From positions 53,533,386 through 53,597,385 of the forward strand of contig CM049322.1 in assembly GCA_026874595.1 (NCBI GenBank): 64,000 bases of DNA, in the 5' to 3' direction. The stretch comes from Sipunculus nudus. Taxonomy: Eukaryota; Annelida; Sipuncula; Golfingiida; Sipunculidae. The notes under the pieces were generated by a model. The model worked only from the letters and a program-made list of their open reading frames with translations. It had not been told where the DNA came from and did no database searches. Numbering within the stretch: position 1 is the first letter of the stretch; each line of letters starts with the position of its first letter. The translations under genes were made by a program, and so were the position numbers. Below, one piece after another: positions 13,779 through 22,346 of this stretch.

Positions 13779-14473
13779 AGACTTAATTTACCCATCTACA
13801 GTGATGGGTCTTTGTCTGTGATCTGTTGGTGAAAATTGCTGTGAGGACAAACATGATATTTTGTTTTCTCTTGTTGTGCTGGCAAACAATATCCACTAGG
13901 ACAGTCTATTATATATTAATGTCCAGTTTACTCTGTTGCATGTTTTATTTTTTAGCCCTTACTAAAACATCTTATGTTCTCAAAACCATCATTATACTAT
14001 AGTTTACAAAAGAAAATGCAAGAGAATTTTTCTGTTTATTATAAGTGCATAATTAATAGTGTGGAAGTAATTTGAATAAATACTGAGTAAAAATTATAGT
14101 AATGTTTCTAAATGCATGGTATTATTGTGTGTGGAATTAATTAGGATTAAAACTGGCCAAATATATAATAAATTTGTTTTTTGTTTTATTATTTATATAT
14201 GAATATATACGGAAATGGTTAACAAAACTGTCTGTTTTCTATGAGAACTAAGACATTCTAAGTTCTATTTATTTAGTATTTGCCATGCAAAGTTCTTTGT
14301 TATATTCCATACGTCATAAGATTTAGAAATGTTCTCCTTCATTTACAGGAAGGGAGCCTGACCGTCTGTCTGAAGAGAGAACTCGGATACTTCAGCAGAC
14401 TCAAGACTTGGCGTTCCATAACTACAAGACATTCATCCAGACAGCTGAATATTCTTAAGAGATCTTTGAGGAT
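13592..14473 (+). pseudogene. COG8/Dor1-like exon pair, copy B (broken)
   Basis: The blocks 13592-13663 and 14349-14473 have the same splice borders and phase as copy A, and the first reads almost identically. The second keeps the length expected from the phase (125 bases), but TAA at 14456-14458 stops the frame four codons after the AGACA block, where copy A reads AAA. Several amino acids also differ from copy A (for example Tyr for Cys just before the stop). Both copies are therefore disrupted near the same codon by different changes. Confidence 0.5.
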
Positions 14474-14754
14474 GTAAGTATTTATAATTCAGAGAAACTT
14501 CTGTCTTTATTTTTTTAGTGAGCCTGTGAGTTTAAAAGATGGTGTGGCATTCTCCATCAATCATCATCTGTATGTTTACCCATACTATCTCAAAATGAGG
14601 TGGAGCTGACATCACTAAATTTAATGCAAAAATCAGTCAACTGTAAAACTCTGTTGGACTGAGTTTATTAGGGCCCCGCTTGACAAGTGGGTGCCCTATA
14701 GTGATCACCGTGTCAGTCCGTCAATCCGTCCTTCCGTCAGTGACACTTTCTTTC

Positions 14755-15420
14755 ACACACGATAACTCAACAACAACAAACTGATTGGTACCTATTAGGG
14801 CTCCAGACCTATTAAATTACAAACTTGTTGGAATTCCAATATGGCTGCCACAGCCCAAACCCTGATTTTCTTTCATGCTTGATTACTCCACAACAACTTA
14901 CTGCAGCCTTCCCAAATTCACAGGAATGATTGGTACCTTAAGCTCCAGACCTATTGAATAACAGAATTGTTGGAATTACAATATGGCAACCACAGCCCAA
15001 ACGCTGATTTTCTTTCACGCGCGATAACTCAACAACAACATATTGGAGCTTTCCCAAATTCACCGGACTGATTGGCACCTATCAGGGCTCCAGATCTGTC
15101 GAATTACAGACTTGTCGGAATTTCAATATGACCGCCACAGCCCAAACGCTGATTTTCTTTCGTTTATAACTCAGCAACAACATACTGCAGCTTTAAGTTC
15201 CCAAATTCACAGGGATGATTGGTACCTATAAGGGATCCAGACCTGTTGAATTACAGACCTGTCGGTATTCCAATATGGCTGCCACAGCCCAATGGCTGAT
15301 TTTCTTTTGCACACAATAACTTAACAACAACCTGCTGCAGCTTTCCCAATTTCACAGGGATCATTGGTGCCTATGAGGGCTCCAGATTTATTGAATTACA
15401 GACTGGCTCAAAATCAAATA
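14755..15420. repeat. ~145-bp tandem repeat, copy B
   Basis: Duplicate of the array at 9880-10680 with fewer units and small internal deletions. Confidence 0.75.
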
Positions 15421-15604
15421 TGGCTAACAGATTACATTCGGTGATTTTCAATTGTACACATTATATCAGACATATCTTCTTTAATATCATTTGATCCAGT
15501 AGGACTTTTTCCCTCATGCATATGGATAAAAAACCTGTTTCTGTTTGTCATATTTTTCAAATTTTACTTAATTTTTCACCCATGTGTAAACTACCCAGTC
15601 AAGA

Positions 15605-16272
15605 CGTGAGCTAACCTCAAGATCAGTGTGATATCATAAGAGAGTCACGGATGTGAGTTCATAACTATGAACCAACTGTGAACTCATGATTAGGTCACTG
15701 CAGTGAGTTCATGTCTATAACACAACAGTGAGTTCACAGTGATATCACACTGCAGGATGACATAAAAAAATGTGACACCACAGTGAATTCACAACCGTGA
15801 GCTCACAGTGATATCATGGCATGAGTTCATATCTGTTACACATCAGTGAGTTCACAGTGATATCACAGGATGACATAAAAAATGTGACACCACGGTGAAT
15901 TCACAACCGTGAGCTCACAGTGATATCATGGCATGAGTTCATATCTGTTACACATCAGTGAGTTCACAGTGATATCACAGGATGACATAAAAAATGAGAC
16001 ACCACGCTGAATTTGCAACCGTGAGCTCACACTGATATCATGGCATGAGTTCATGTCTGTTGCACAACAGTGAGTTCACAGTGATATCATAGGATGACAT
16101 AAAAAATGTAATCACCACGGTGAATTTCATAACGGTGAACTTACAGCGATATAATTGCATGAGTTCATGTCTGTTACACATCAGTGAGTTCACAGTGATA
16201 TCACAGGATGACATTAAAAATGTAATCACCACGGTGAATTTCATAACGGTGAACTTACAGCGATATAATTGG
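15605..16272. repeat. ~113-bp satellite array, copy B
   Basis: About six units of the same satellite as 10863-13070. The array stops abruptly at 16272, where sequence from the end of the 145-bp repeat family (TGCCTATGAGGGCTCCAGA) resumes, suggesting unequal exchange. Confidence 0.85.
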
Positions 16273-17305
16273 TGATCATTGGTGCCTATGAGGGCTCCAG
16301 ATTTATTGAATTACAGACTGGCTCAAAATCAAATATGGCTAACAGATTATATTCGGTGACTTTTCTATTGCACACATTATTTCAGACATATCTTCTTTAA
16401 TATCATTTGATCCAGTCGGATTTTTTCCCTCATGCATATGGATAAAAAACCTGTTTCTGTTTGTCATATTTTTCAAATTTTTCAAAACATTTTTTCACTT
16501 ATGTGTAAACTAGTCCAGCAGAAATGCAGGGCCCTCTGAGGACCATTGTCCGTCCACATCTAGTTTTTTTAGCTATTTGCTTTGACTTGGGTTTTCAAGG
16601 AAAAATCTAAAAAAAAAATTTTAAATCTTCTCCAAAACTGTTCATACAATTTATTCAATATTTTATAGAATTAATTGTCAATTGTGCAAATCTTACCAAT
16701 ACGGTGCATTTTGGCTGAGTTGCAAAAGCTGTACTTAGTCATTTGGCCAATTAAAATCTCAGATGTTGGCTTCCCCAAATTTGATACAAATGTTGGTCAC
16801 ATGATTGATGATGAGTCATGTTTGAAATCAAGGTATCGGTGGTGCCACCCGCAGTGACCACTTTTGTCATTGTTCATCAGTACATTAACCCACAGTATCT
16901 CCGGAACAGCAGGAGCCAGCATACCAGGTATTACTAACTGTAGAGGTAATTACAAAGTTTAGAACTTCAACAGACACAGAAAATCCACTTATATCATAAT
17001 TGCAGCACCAATAAATAAGATACAAGGATGAAAACAGAGTCAATTAATGTTAAAGGAATCTAGCAGTGTTCTAAAGATGAAGTAAGATCAGAATCTGACA
17101 AAATTATAGGGACCTAGGCAGGGCTAGAATTGTAATTGGTGGGCGTTATTCTGACCTAGAACGGGCTAAAACTGCCAATATATACTGATCCCACCAATGC
17201 CTTCCGAAGGAACAGATTCATTGATTATTTGTTTACATCTCAGTTGACCTAGTTTTGGGCCAAATATCAGCCACAAATAATGATTCATGCTTAAGCGACT
17301 GATTC
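16273..17305. other. Host DNA up to the transposon insertion
   Basis: Repeats the end of the duplicated segment to about 16550, then AT-rich sequence with no supported gene up to the target-site duplication. Confidence 0.6.
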
Positions 17306-17311
17306 AACAAA
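17306..17311. other. Target-site duplication, left
   Basis: AACAAA, repeated exactly at 48910-48915 directly outside the other terminal repeat. Six bases is the Polinton/Maverick integrase signature. Confidence 0.9.
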
Positions 17312-17660
17312 AGTAGTGTATGTAACTATTTGGCCCATTTTTTGGGAAAATTTGGCCCATTTTTAGCCCTATTTTGATTGGTGGGGAGTTTGGCCCATTT
17401 TGAATCCTGGCTTCTGATTGGTCAATAGGGTGGGCTTCTCATGCATATTAATGAGCTGGTGTGACGTCACGAGAGTGAGCGTCCTCTGGCGGCGGGACGA
17501 TAAATTATTAATGAAAGTGTTAATGACGGGTTGGTTTTGATTAATGCCGGGTGTCGCCCCCTGGTGGTATGATGAGAAAGCATTAATGAAAGTGTTAATT
17601 GACCGGTTGGTTTTAATTAAGGCAGCGTGTCGCCCCCTGGCGGCGTGATGGAAAATTATT
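17312..17660 (+). repeat. Polinton terminal inverted repeat, left
   Basis: Begins AGTAGTGTATGTAACTATTT and pairs with 48561-48909. In order inward it carries three TTTGGCCCATTTT copies, CCAAT-type boxes (GATTGGT), a perfect CRE (GTGACGTCAC, 17461-17470) and three blocks of CCTCTGG/CCCCCTGG followed by TTAATGAAAGTGTTAAT repeats. In protein-primed elements the termini act as replication origins; the promoter-like motifs are additional. Confidence 0.95.
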
Positions 17661-17857
17661 TGAGATGGTGTGAACTTGTGGATGATTTTGAAATGAATAA
17701 TAAGACGAGGTTGTGAGGAACAAATAGTTTTATTCTGAAAAATACAAAACCTTGAACATGAAATAAAATCATCTTAACCTGACCAATTACATCGTGTCTG
17801 TTGTGAAAATGCAAAATTAAATGTCTCTATTAGAGACAGAAAAATGAAATGTCTTTT
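17661..17857. terminator. 3' region with minus-strand poly(A) signal
   Basis: Non-coding. TTTATT at 17729-17734 gives AATAAA on the minus strand, about 125 bases past the stop of the 270-aa gene, a suitable polyadenylation signal for that transcript. Confidence 0.5.
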
Positions 17858-18670
17858 TTAATACATCATCGGTTTTCTTCCTTCAGCCTTGCTGTCTGTC
17901 GTTGGAGGGTTGGATTGGGGTTGTCCTGACGGTTTTTCTGTGCGGTTGATGTAGTCGATGATGAAATTCATTTTTTCTCCGTACAGGTCAGCGATATTTT
18001 TGACTGCGACGACGATGTCCTCCACTTTTTCTAGGTCTCTGTCGAAGGCCTGAAAGGAGTCTTTGATATTGTGTGCCATGTTGAGGAGTTTATCGTGGTA
18101 TTCTGTCAGGTCTTGCATTTGATTTTTTTCTGACGTTTTCACGGTTGCTTTTCCTCTGCTGGGTGTTTTAGCCTGAGAAGTGCTTGGTTTGGGTTCTATG
18201 GTGTCGTTGCTTTTTCTCTTGTTTTGTTTCGTGGTTTTCTTTTCCTCAGATGTTTGTTTCTTTTTTTCGTCAGCCTTTTGTTTCTGAGCCGGCGCTTCAG
18301 TTTTTTCTTTTTTTGGTGTGTTTTTCTTTCTGCGCTTGGTAGGCGGGATGGTTTTGGTATCCACAGTTCCAGCTCGGGTCGGTATAGCATCAGAAGCAGC
18401 AGCAGTGGCTGCGGCGGCGGCGTTAGCTGGAGGTCCCGGAACAGTTGTAGTGGGTTTATCACTGTTGGTGATTATTTGTGTGCATTCCCAACAGCCTTGG
18501 CTATGGCACAAATCTTCTGGCCCTTGTTCTGGTACAGCAGGACTGGAGTTTTGTGGCATGTCGGGTTGACTTGTGGGGATCAAGTTGTTTTTTATCCACT
18601 CTTCCAGTTGGTCAGCTACTGTAATCGTTTCTGTGTGAAGGGCAGCGCTTTGTAGTTGCATCTGAGCCAT
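17858..18670 (-). CDS. Unknown 270-aa Lys-rich protein with C-terminal helix
   Basis: I do not recognise this protein. The N-terminal 90 residues are Pro/Ala/Ser-rich with an alanine tract. The middle (about 105-180) is strongly basic and low-complexity, with clusters such as TKRRKKNTPKKEK that would serve as nuclear localisation or nucleic-acid-binding sequence. The last 90 residues form a likely amphipathic helix or coiled coil followed by a Pro/Asn tail. ATG at 18668-18670 lies 48 bases after a TATAAG element, behind which are an ETS-type and an NRF1-type site, so it is probably expressed early. Its position just inside the left terminal repeat is typical of accessory genes. Function unknown; a role in the nucleus is inference. 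Confidence 0.6.
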   Translation of the reverse strand: MAQMQLQSAALHTETITVADQLEEWIKNNLIPTSQPDMPQNSSPAVPEQGPEDLCHSQGCWECTQIITNSDKPTTTVPGPPANAAAAATAAASDAIPTRAGTVDTKTIPPTKRRKKNTPKKEKTEAPAQKQKADEKKKQTSEEKKTTKQNKRKSNDTIEPKPSTSQAKTPSRGKATVKTSEKNQMQDLTEYHDKLLNMAHNIKDSFQAFDRDLEKVEDIVVAVKNIADLYGEKMNFIIDYINRTEKPSGQPQSNPPTTDSKAEGRKPMMY

Positions 18671-18717
18671 GTCGGGTCGAGAGAGCGAGTATGAAGTGGT
18701 GTGGTGAAGTGTGATGT

Positions 18718-18770
18718 CTTATAGGCATTCTCACCGGAAGCAGCCCGGGAAAACTCAACGCGCATGCGCG
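18718..18770 (-). promoter_or_regulatory. Promoter with TATA, ETS and NRF1-type sites
   Basis: On the minus strand TATAAG (18718-18723) precedes the 270-aa gene. CACCGGAAG lies at 18732-18740 and the palindrome GCGCATGCGC at 18760-18769. The latter two match the consensus of ETS/GABP and NRF1, general host activators. Confidence 0.5.
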
Positions 18771-18779
18771 AACCTCCCG

Positions 18780-19301
18780 TCAGCGCGTCAAGGTTCCTTT
18801 GTAGACAGATTCACTGAGGTCATCGGGTACACTGAGGTCACAGTAGTGCACCTGTGTGAAAGAGTTGTCATCAGTCGGGTCTTTCTCAATGACAGTGTAA
18901 ACGTATTCATTTCGGAATGGTTTGAGTTGGCAATAGTTGGTGAGCAAGAACCAGTCGCATTGCCAGTTATTGAAGGGTTCACCGTTATGCGTGGGTACTG
19001 TTTGTCCCGGGCAGCCTTTTTCTTCTTCTGACTGATAGCCGACGTAGCGATGGGCGATGGGATGTGGCCTGCACCATTGTTCAACGATTCCTTCCAGCGT
19101 GTTAGGCCAGCGATTTTTATCTCTTTGCAGTGTGTCTTTATTGGTTTGTATTTGGATGTTTTTTATGTGCGCGTTTAAAAGATGGTATGCGCATTTTCTT
19201 CTACAGCAGGTCAAGTTTATTTTCATCAGAAAAGCGAGCCCGTGATGCCATCTCCTAGTTTGTTCAGTGCGGGGTTTCAGCCCAGTACATGTAGTTGTCA
19301 T
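18780..19301 (-). CDS. Unknown 173-aa Cys/His-containing protein
   Basis: Not recognised. It has a basic N-terminal half with cysteine pairs (LTCCRRKCAYH) and an aromatic, more acidic C-terminal half rich in Trp, Tyr and Asp. The nine or so cysteines with nearby histidines could bind metal, but no standard zinc-finger spacing is present. The start at 19299-19301 is supported by a TATAAAG element at 19343-19349 with two ETS-type sites directly behind it. The gene is followed about 110 bases later by the 270-aa gene, which has its own promoter. Expected to belong to the early class; function unknown. Confidence 0.55.
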   Translation of the reverse strand: MTTTCTGLKPRTEQTRRWHHGLAFLMKINLTCCRRKCAYHLLNAHIKNIQIQTNKDTLQRDKNRWPNTLEGIVEQWCRPHPIAHRYVGYQSEEEKGCPGQTVPTHNGEPFNNWQCDWFLLTNYCQLKPFRNEYVYTVIEKDPTDDNSFTQVHYCDLSVPDDLSESVYKGTLTR

Positions 19302-19342
19302 ATTGTCGGGAAAGTGTGAGTAAAAGCGTAGGCGCGGGTTTT

Positions 19343-19388
19343 CTTTATAGGTGCGGGTACCGGAAGTGGCACCGGAAGTAAACCGGAA
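19343..19388 (-). promoter_or_regulatory. Promoter with TATA and paired ETS-type sites
   Basis: TATAAAG on the minus strand (19343-19349), then ACCGGAAGTG (19359-19368) and ACCGGAAGTA (19371-19380), both full ETS/GABP consensus, then a partial third copy AACCGGAAAA. Confidence 0.55.
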
Positions 19389-19402
19389 AAATTACAAAGG
19401 GG

Positions 19403-20698
19403 TTATATTTCTTCATGTATAGGTCTGAAATGCAATTGCATGAACATTTCACCCCCCGGGACAAATACTGTATTGAATCCTGTGGGGTGTTTGAATTGAA
19501 AATTCAAATCAGAGTACCACCCGGTTCGGCATCCGTGGTAACCCGGAGTAGTAGGTACCTGGTGAAACGTGGATGAGATCTCTTCACGTATGCTGCTGAC
19601 CGGAACGTTGTAACTGTAGTATGGATAATTTTTCACCATGGTGTCATATATGGTGTGTTCGTCTCTGTTGGCGTTTGCTTCGGCTCTGGCGTGAATAGTG
19701 GCCAGGATGCGTTCAGGGCCTCGGTTTTCTTTTTTATCTGGTGCTGTGGATGTGTTTTCGCTGAACGTATCAGGGTCCGTAAAATCAGTGTGGATTTCAA
19801 GCACATTTTCCGTTTCATTGGGATACACTTGTTTCTGTGTAACGGGTGGATGGTGTATTTGGAAAGATGCGCTGGTTGCCACACCAACCCCGCCGCTCGA
19901 TTTTCTTATAGTGTAAGTACCTACCTTGTACTGTTTTTGTATTTGTTCAGTCCCTGCACTGGTCCACTGGTTTTTAAAGTGGTTGTCACCAGATATTACG
20001 AACCTAGCTATATTTGCTGTTGCGTCAGTTTCATTTTCATCTGGGGCTGTGAGGTCGCTTAGGAACCCCATAATGTACTGCAATTTTGGGTGCAATTCTA
20101 CTCTGTATTCATGTCTTTTAACATTTTCTCCAGTCCCTTGTCCCTTTTGTGTGGCCGGGAACATGAAACCGTGCGAGATGTTGTATTTGGTGCTGTCGGC
20201 ACCCGCAGATTCTTTGAATGTGGTTTTGTGCACCTTCAGCAGACCTACAGTGTTTTGTTCGTGTGAAGTCCCGGTCATATTTAGCTTATCTTTTTGACTA
20301 TTGATATGTTGGACTGCGTTTTTTAACGCTTTCCAGAAACCGAACCTGGTTACTGAAACAATGGTACTCTTTCCCCAACCTGTAAAATCGTAAAGGCGGG
20401 GATAGTACCCCGGTTCCACAAAAGCTTCGGCCGTGTGTTCACTCAAGGTTTCCCGAGTAGATTTTTTTTTCACCGTGTGTGTAAAACGGATCCAACATTC
20501 ATTTTCGTGTACGTTGTACCATGCGCTGGGAAAAGACAAACGTGTTAATGATATTTCCCACGGGCCACAACGTGGTTCCAGGTAGAAGTTTGGTGTGAGC
20601 TTAAAGTTGAAACAACCATTTTCTGGGGTGTATTTCCTGACATCTCTTTGGAGACTGACGTAAAAACTTTTTGTCCGGTGTATAGTCGGGTCCGCCAT
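19403..20698 (-). CDS. Structural-type protein, tandem paralogue 1 (431 aa)
   Basis: Paralogue of the adjacent 427-aa protein. Both start MADPT, have an N-terminal block ending W-E-(I/V)-(S/A)-L-T-R-L-x-FPS-x-WYNVHENEC, a middle with IHTDFT-PDTF, and a C-terminal block with GGE-(M/L)-FMQL-x-FRP. A similar WEVA-x-x-x-x-x-YP block occurs in the 437-aa protein at 34535. I recall such WE(V/I)-type proteins beside invertebrate Polintons but not their assigned role; a penton, spike or other virion surface role is inference. A longer open frame runs up to 20848, but ATG at 20696-20698 is chosen from the MADPT match with the paralogue and from the TATA box at 20744-20752. A 19-base A run (minus strand) lies just before the start. 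Confidence 0.75.
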   Translation of the reverse strand: MADPTIHRTKSFYVSLQRDVRKYTPENGCFNFKLTPNFYLEPRCGPWEISLTRLSFPSAWYNVHENECWIRFTHTVKKKSTRETLSEHTAEAFVEPGYYPRLYDFTGWGKSTIVSVTRFGFWKALKNAVQHINSQKDKLNMTGTSHEQNTVGLLKVHKTTFKESAGADSTKYNISHGFMFPATQKGQGTGENVKRHEYRVELHPKLQYIMGFLSDLTAPDENETDATANIARFVISGDNHFKNQWTSAGTEQIQKQYKVGTYTIRKSSGGVGVATSASFQIHHPPVTQKQVYPNETENVLEIHTDFTDPDTFSENTSTAPDKKENRGPERILATIHARAEANANRDEHTIYDTMVKNYPYYSYNVPVSSIREEISSTFHQVPTTPGYHGCRTGWYSDLNFQFKHPTGFNTVFVPGGEMFMQLHFRPIHEEI

Positions 20699-20743
20699 GG
20701 CTGTTTTTTTTTTTTTTTTTTTAAATTCGCAATGCGTGATTTG

Positions 20744-20752
20744 CTTTTTATA
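20744..20752 (-). promoter_or_regulatory. TATA box containing upstream gene's stop codon
   Basis: Minus strand TATAAAAAG; its TAA (20748-20750) is also the stop of the preceding 427-aa gene. It lies about 50 bases before the 431-aa start. Confidence 0.6.
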
Positions 20753-22031
20753 GCCTGCGCTTACGCTTGGGTCGGAAATAAAGTTGCATGAAAAGTTCAC
20801 CTCCAGGGATGAAACGAGTTTTGTACCCGCTAGGGTGTTTGAAATCAAATTGTAATCTACTGTACCAACCGGAACGGCACCTGTGGTACTGGTGAAATGG
20901 GACGTGGTATTCTACCGTAGAGGACAGAATTTCGCGGATTGTGCTATGGGCCGCATTGTAGTTGTAAGAAGGGAACTTTGCGCTCATCGCGTCAATGACT
21001 GTGTCTTCTTTCCGATTGGCATTAGCCTCAGGTATAGCGTGGAACGTAGCCAACACACGTTCGGGACCGCATTGGCCTTGTGGGGATGGAGGTTGGCTTT
21101 CGCGAAACGTGTCGGGTTCCGTGAAATCCGTATGTATTTCCAGAATGCATTCCATTTCGTTGGGTCTGAGTTGCAGTTGTGGTATACACGTATGGTGGAT
21201 TTGGTGAGGGATATTAGCTGGGCTTGTAGTTTGATTATCTGACAGGTTTTCAGATAAGTAGCTTTTAATTGGGTTTCGTTTGGGATCAACAAACCACCCC
21301 CACCCGTCATCGTAATCCAAGACAAAGTTATGTTTGCAGTGTTGATCACTCGACACTGTTCCGTCGTCAGGTGGGGGCGGTTGTTTAAAACTGGTTCTTT
21401 TGAATCCTATCATGCAAGCTAGTTTTCTAGACAAACGTAACTCGAAGCTGTGGTTGGTTTCATTTTTTGGGAATGCAATACCCACGTGGATGTTACTTTT
21501 CCATGCTGTCTTTTTGTCGCCACTGATACTTTGCACGTGTAATCGGACTAGGTTGTTATTTTTGCTGTGTTTTGTGTTTGTTAAATTCAGTTGATCTTTT
21601 TGGGACTGAATGGTTTCAAAAGCATCGGCTAGAGCTTTCCATAAGCCAAATTCCAAGCATGGTTTAATAGATGCAGTATCACTACCTGAAAATTTACCCT
21701 CAATAGAGCCAAAGTTGTAGATGCGCGGGTAATACCCCGGTGCCACAGAAGCTTCCACAGTGTATTCGACAGGTTCTCCCTCACCTGATGAATCAATGTG
21801 TGTGAATCGTATCCTACATTCGTTTTCGTGGACGTTGTACCAGGAACTGGGAAACATTAAACGGGTGAGCGCCACTTCCCATTCCCCGGAGCGTGGATCT
21901 AAATACAAATTGGGGTTTAGATCAAATATCAATTGGCTTCCGTTTTCCAAAACATTTTGGTTATACTTTGTGTGGTCCCCTTTAAGGTTCAAATAGAACC
22001 CTCGGGTTTGGCAAAGCGTTGGGTCAGCCAT
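20748..22031 (-). CDS. Structural-type protein, tandem paralogue 2 (427 aa)
   Basis: Shares its full-length architecture with the 431-aa protein downstream: MADPT start, WEVALTRLMFPSSWYNVHEN block at about residues 63-82, IHTDFTEPDTF in the second half, and PGGELFMQLYFRP before a basic KRKRRL tail. The middle third is diverged, as expected for exposed loops in surface proteins. ATG at 22029-22031 is preferred over a frame extension to 22088 because of the conserved start and a TATATAAAAA element at 22076-22085. It ends inside the next gene's TATA box. Virion role is inference from the family's company with Polinton capsid genes; exact function unknown. Confidence 0.75.
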   Translation of the reverse strand: MADPTLCQTRGFYLNLKGDHTKYNQNVLENGSQLIFDLNPNLYLDPRSGEWEVALTRLMFPSSWYNVHENECRIRFTHIDSSGEGEPVEYTVEASVAPGYYPRIYNFGSIEGKFSGSDTASIKPCLEFGLWKALADAFETIQSQKDQLNLTNTKHSKNNNLVRLHVQSISGDKKTAWKSNIHVGIAFPKNETNHSFELRLSRKLACMIGFKRTSFKQPPPPDDGTVSSDQHCKHNFVLDYDDGWGWFVDPKRNPIKSYLSENLSDNQTTSPANIPHQIHHTCIPQLQLRPNEMECILEIHTDFTEPDTFRESQPPSPQGQCGPERVLATFHAIPEANANRKEDTVIDAMSAKFPSYNYNAAHSTIREILSSTVEYHVPFHQYHRCRSGWYSRLQFDFKHPSGYKTRFIPGGELFMQLYFRPKRKRRL

Positions 22032-22075
22032 ACGGTGCTTTTTTTCAAAATAAATATTTTTGGGAGTTGTTGGTG

Positions 22076-22085
22076 TTTTTATATA
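22076..22085 (-). promoter_or_regulatory. TATA box of the 427-aa gene
   Basis: Minus strand TATATAAAAA, 45-54 bases before ATG 22031. A (CA)n microsatellite follows at about 22103-22126. Confidence 0.55.
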
Positions 22086-22176
22086 CAATCGTCACCCTCA
22101 CGCACACACACACACACACACACACAATTTTTGAAAAGAGAAAGTGAGTCAAATTTTTTGCGAACTCAAACTTTGA

Positions 22177-22182
22177 TTTATT
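22177..22182 (-). terminator. Poly(A) signal of the PC4-like gene
   Basis: TTTATT on the plus strand gives AATAAA on the minus strand, about 165 bases after the stop at 22347. Confidence 0.45.
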
Positions 22183-22346
22183 CAAGAAATAAAGAGCAAT
22201 GGGAAAAAAATTACTGTTCTCCCCTCTAACATTGAGGGGATTCGAAATACATAACATATATACATTTTGTTGGGAAAAAAAAAATAAACAATATGAGATC
22301 ATAATCAAAGTACATCTTAGCATAATAAAGTGTCCAACAAGAGTTC

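Larger units (their letters stand above)
13076..15610. repeat. Segmental duplication, copy B (unique part)
   Basis: Second copy of 8387-10870, again ending in the 145-bp repeats and then the 113-bp satellite. It contains a (TA)n tract at about 13728-13774 that copy A lacks. Confidence 0.85.

Noticed and set aside
18224-18655. 143-aa plus-strand frame
   Set aside because: Antisense shadow of the Lys/Ala-rich 270-aa gene; its Phe/Leu/Ser composition mirrors the Lys codons.
20704-20722. Retroposed poly(A) tail before the 431-aa start
   Set aside because: The 19-base A run lacks flanking duplications and sits in a short promoter spacer; simple slippage explains it.
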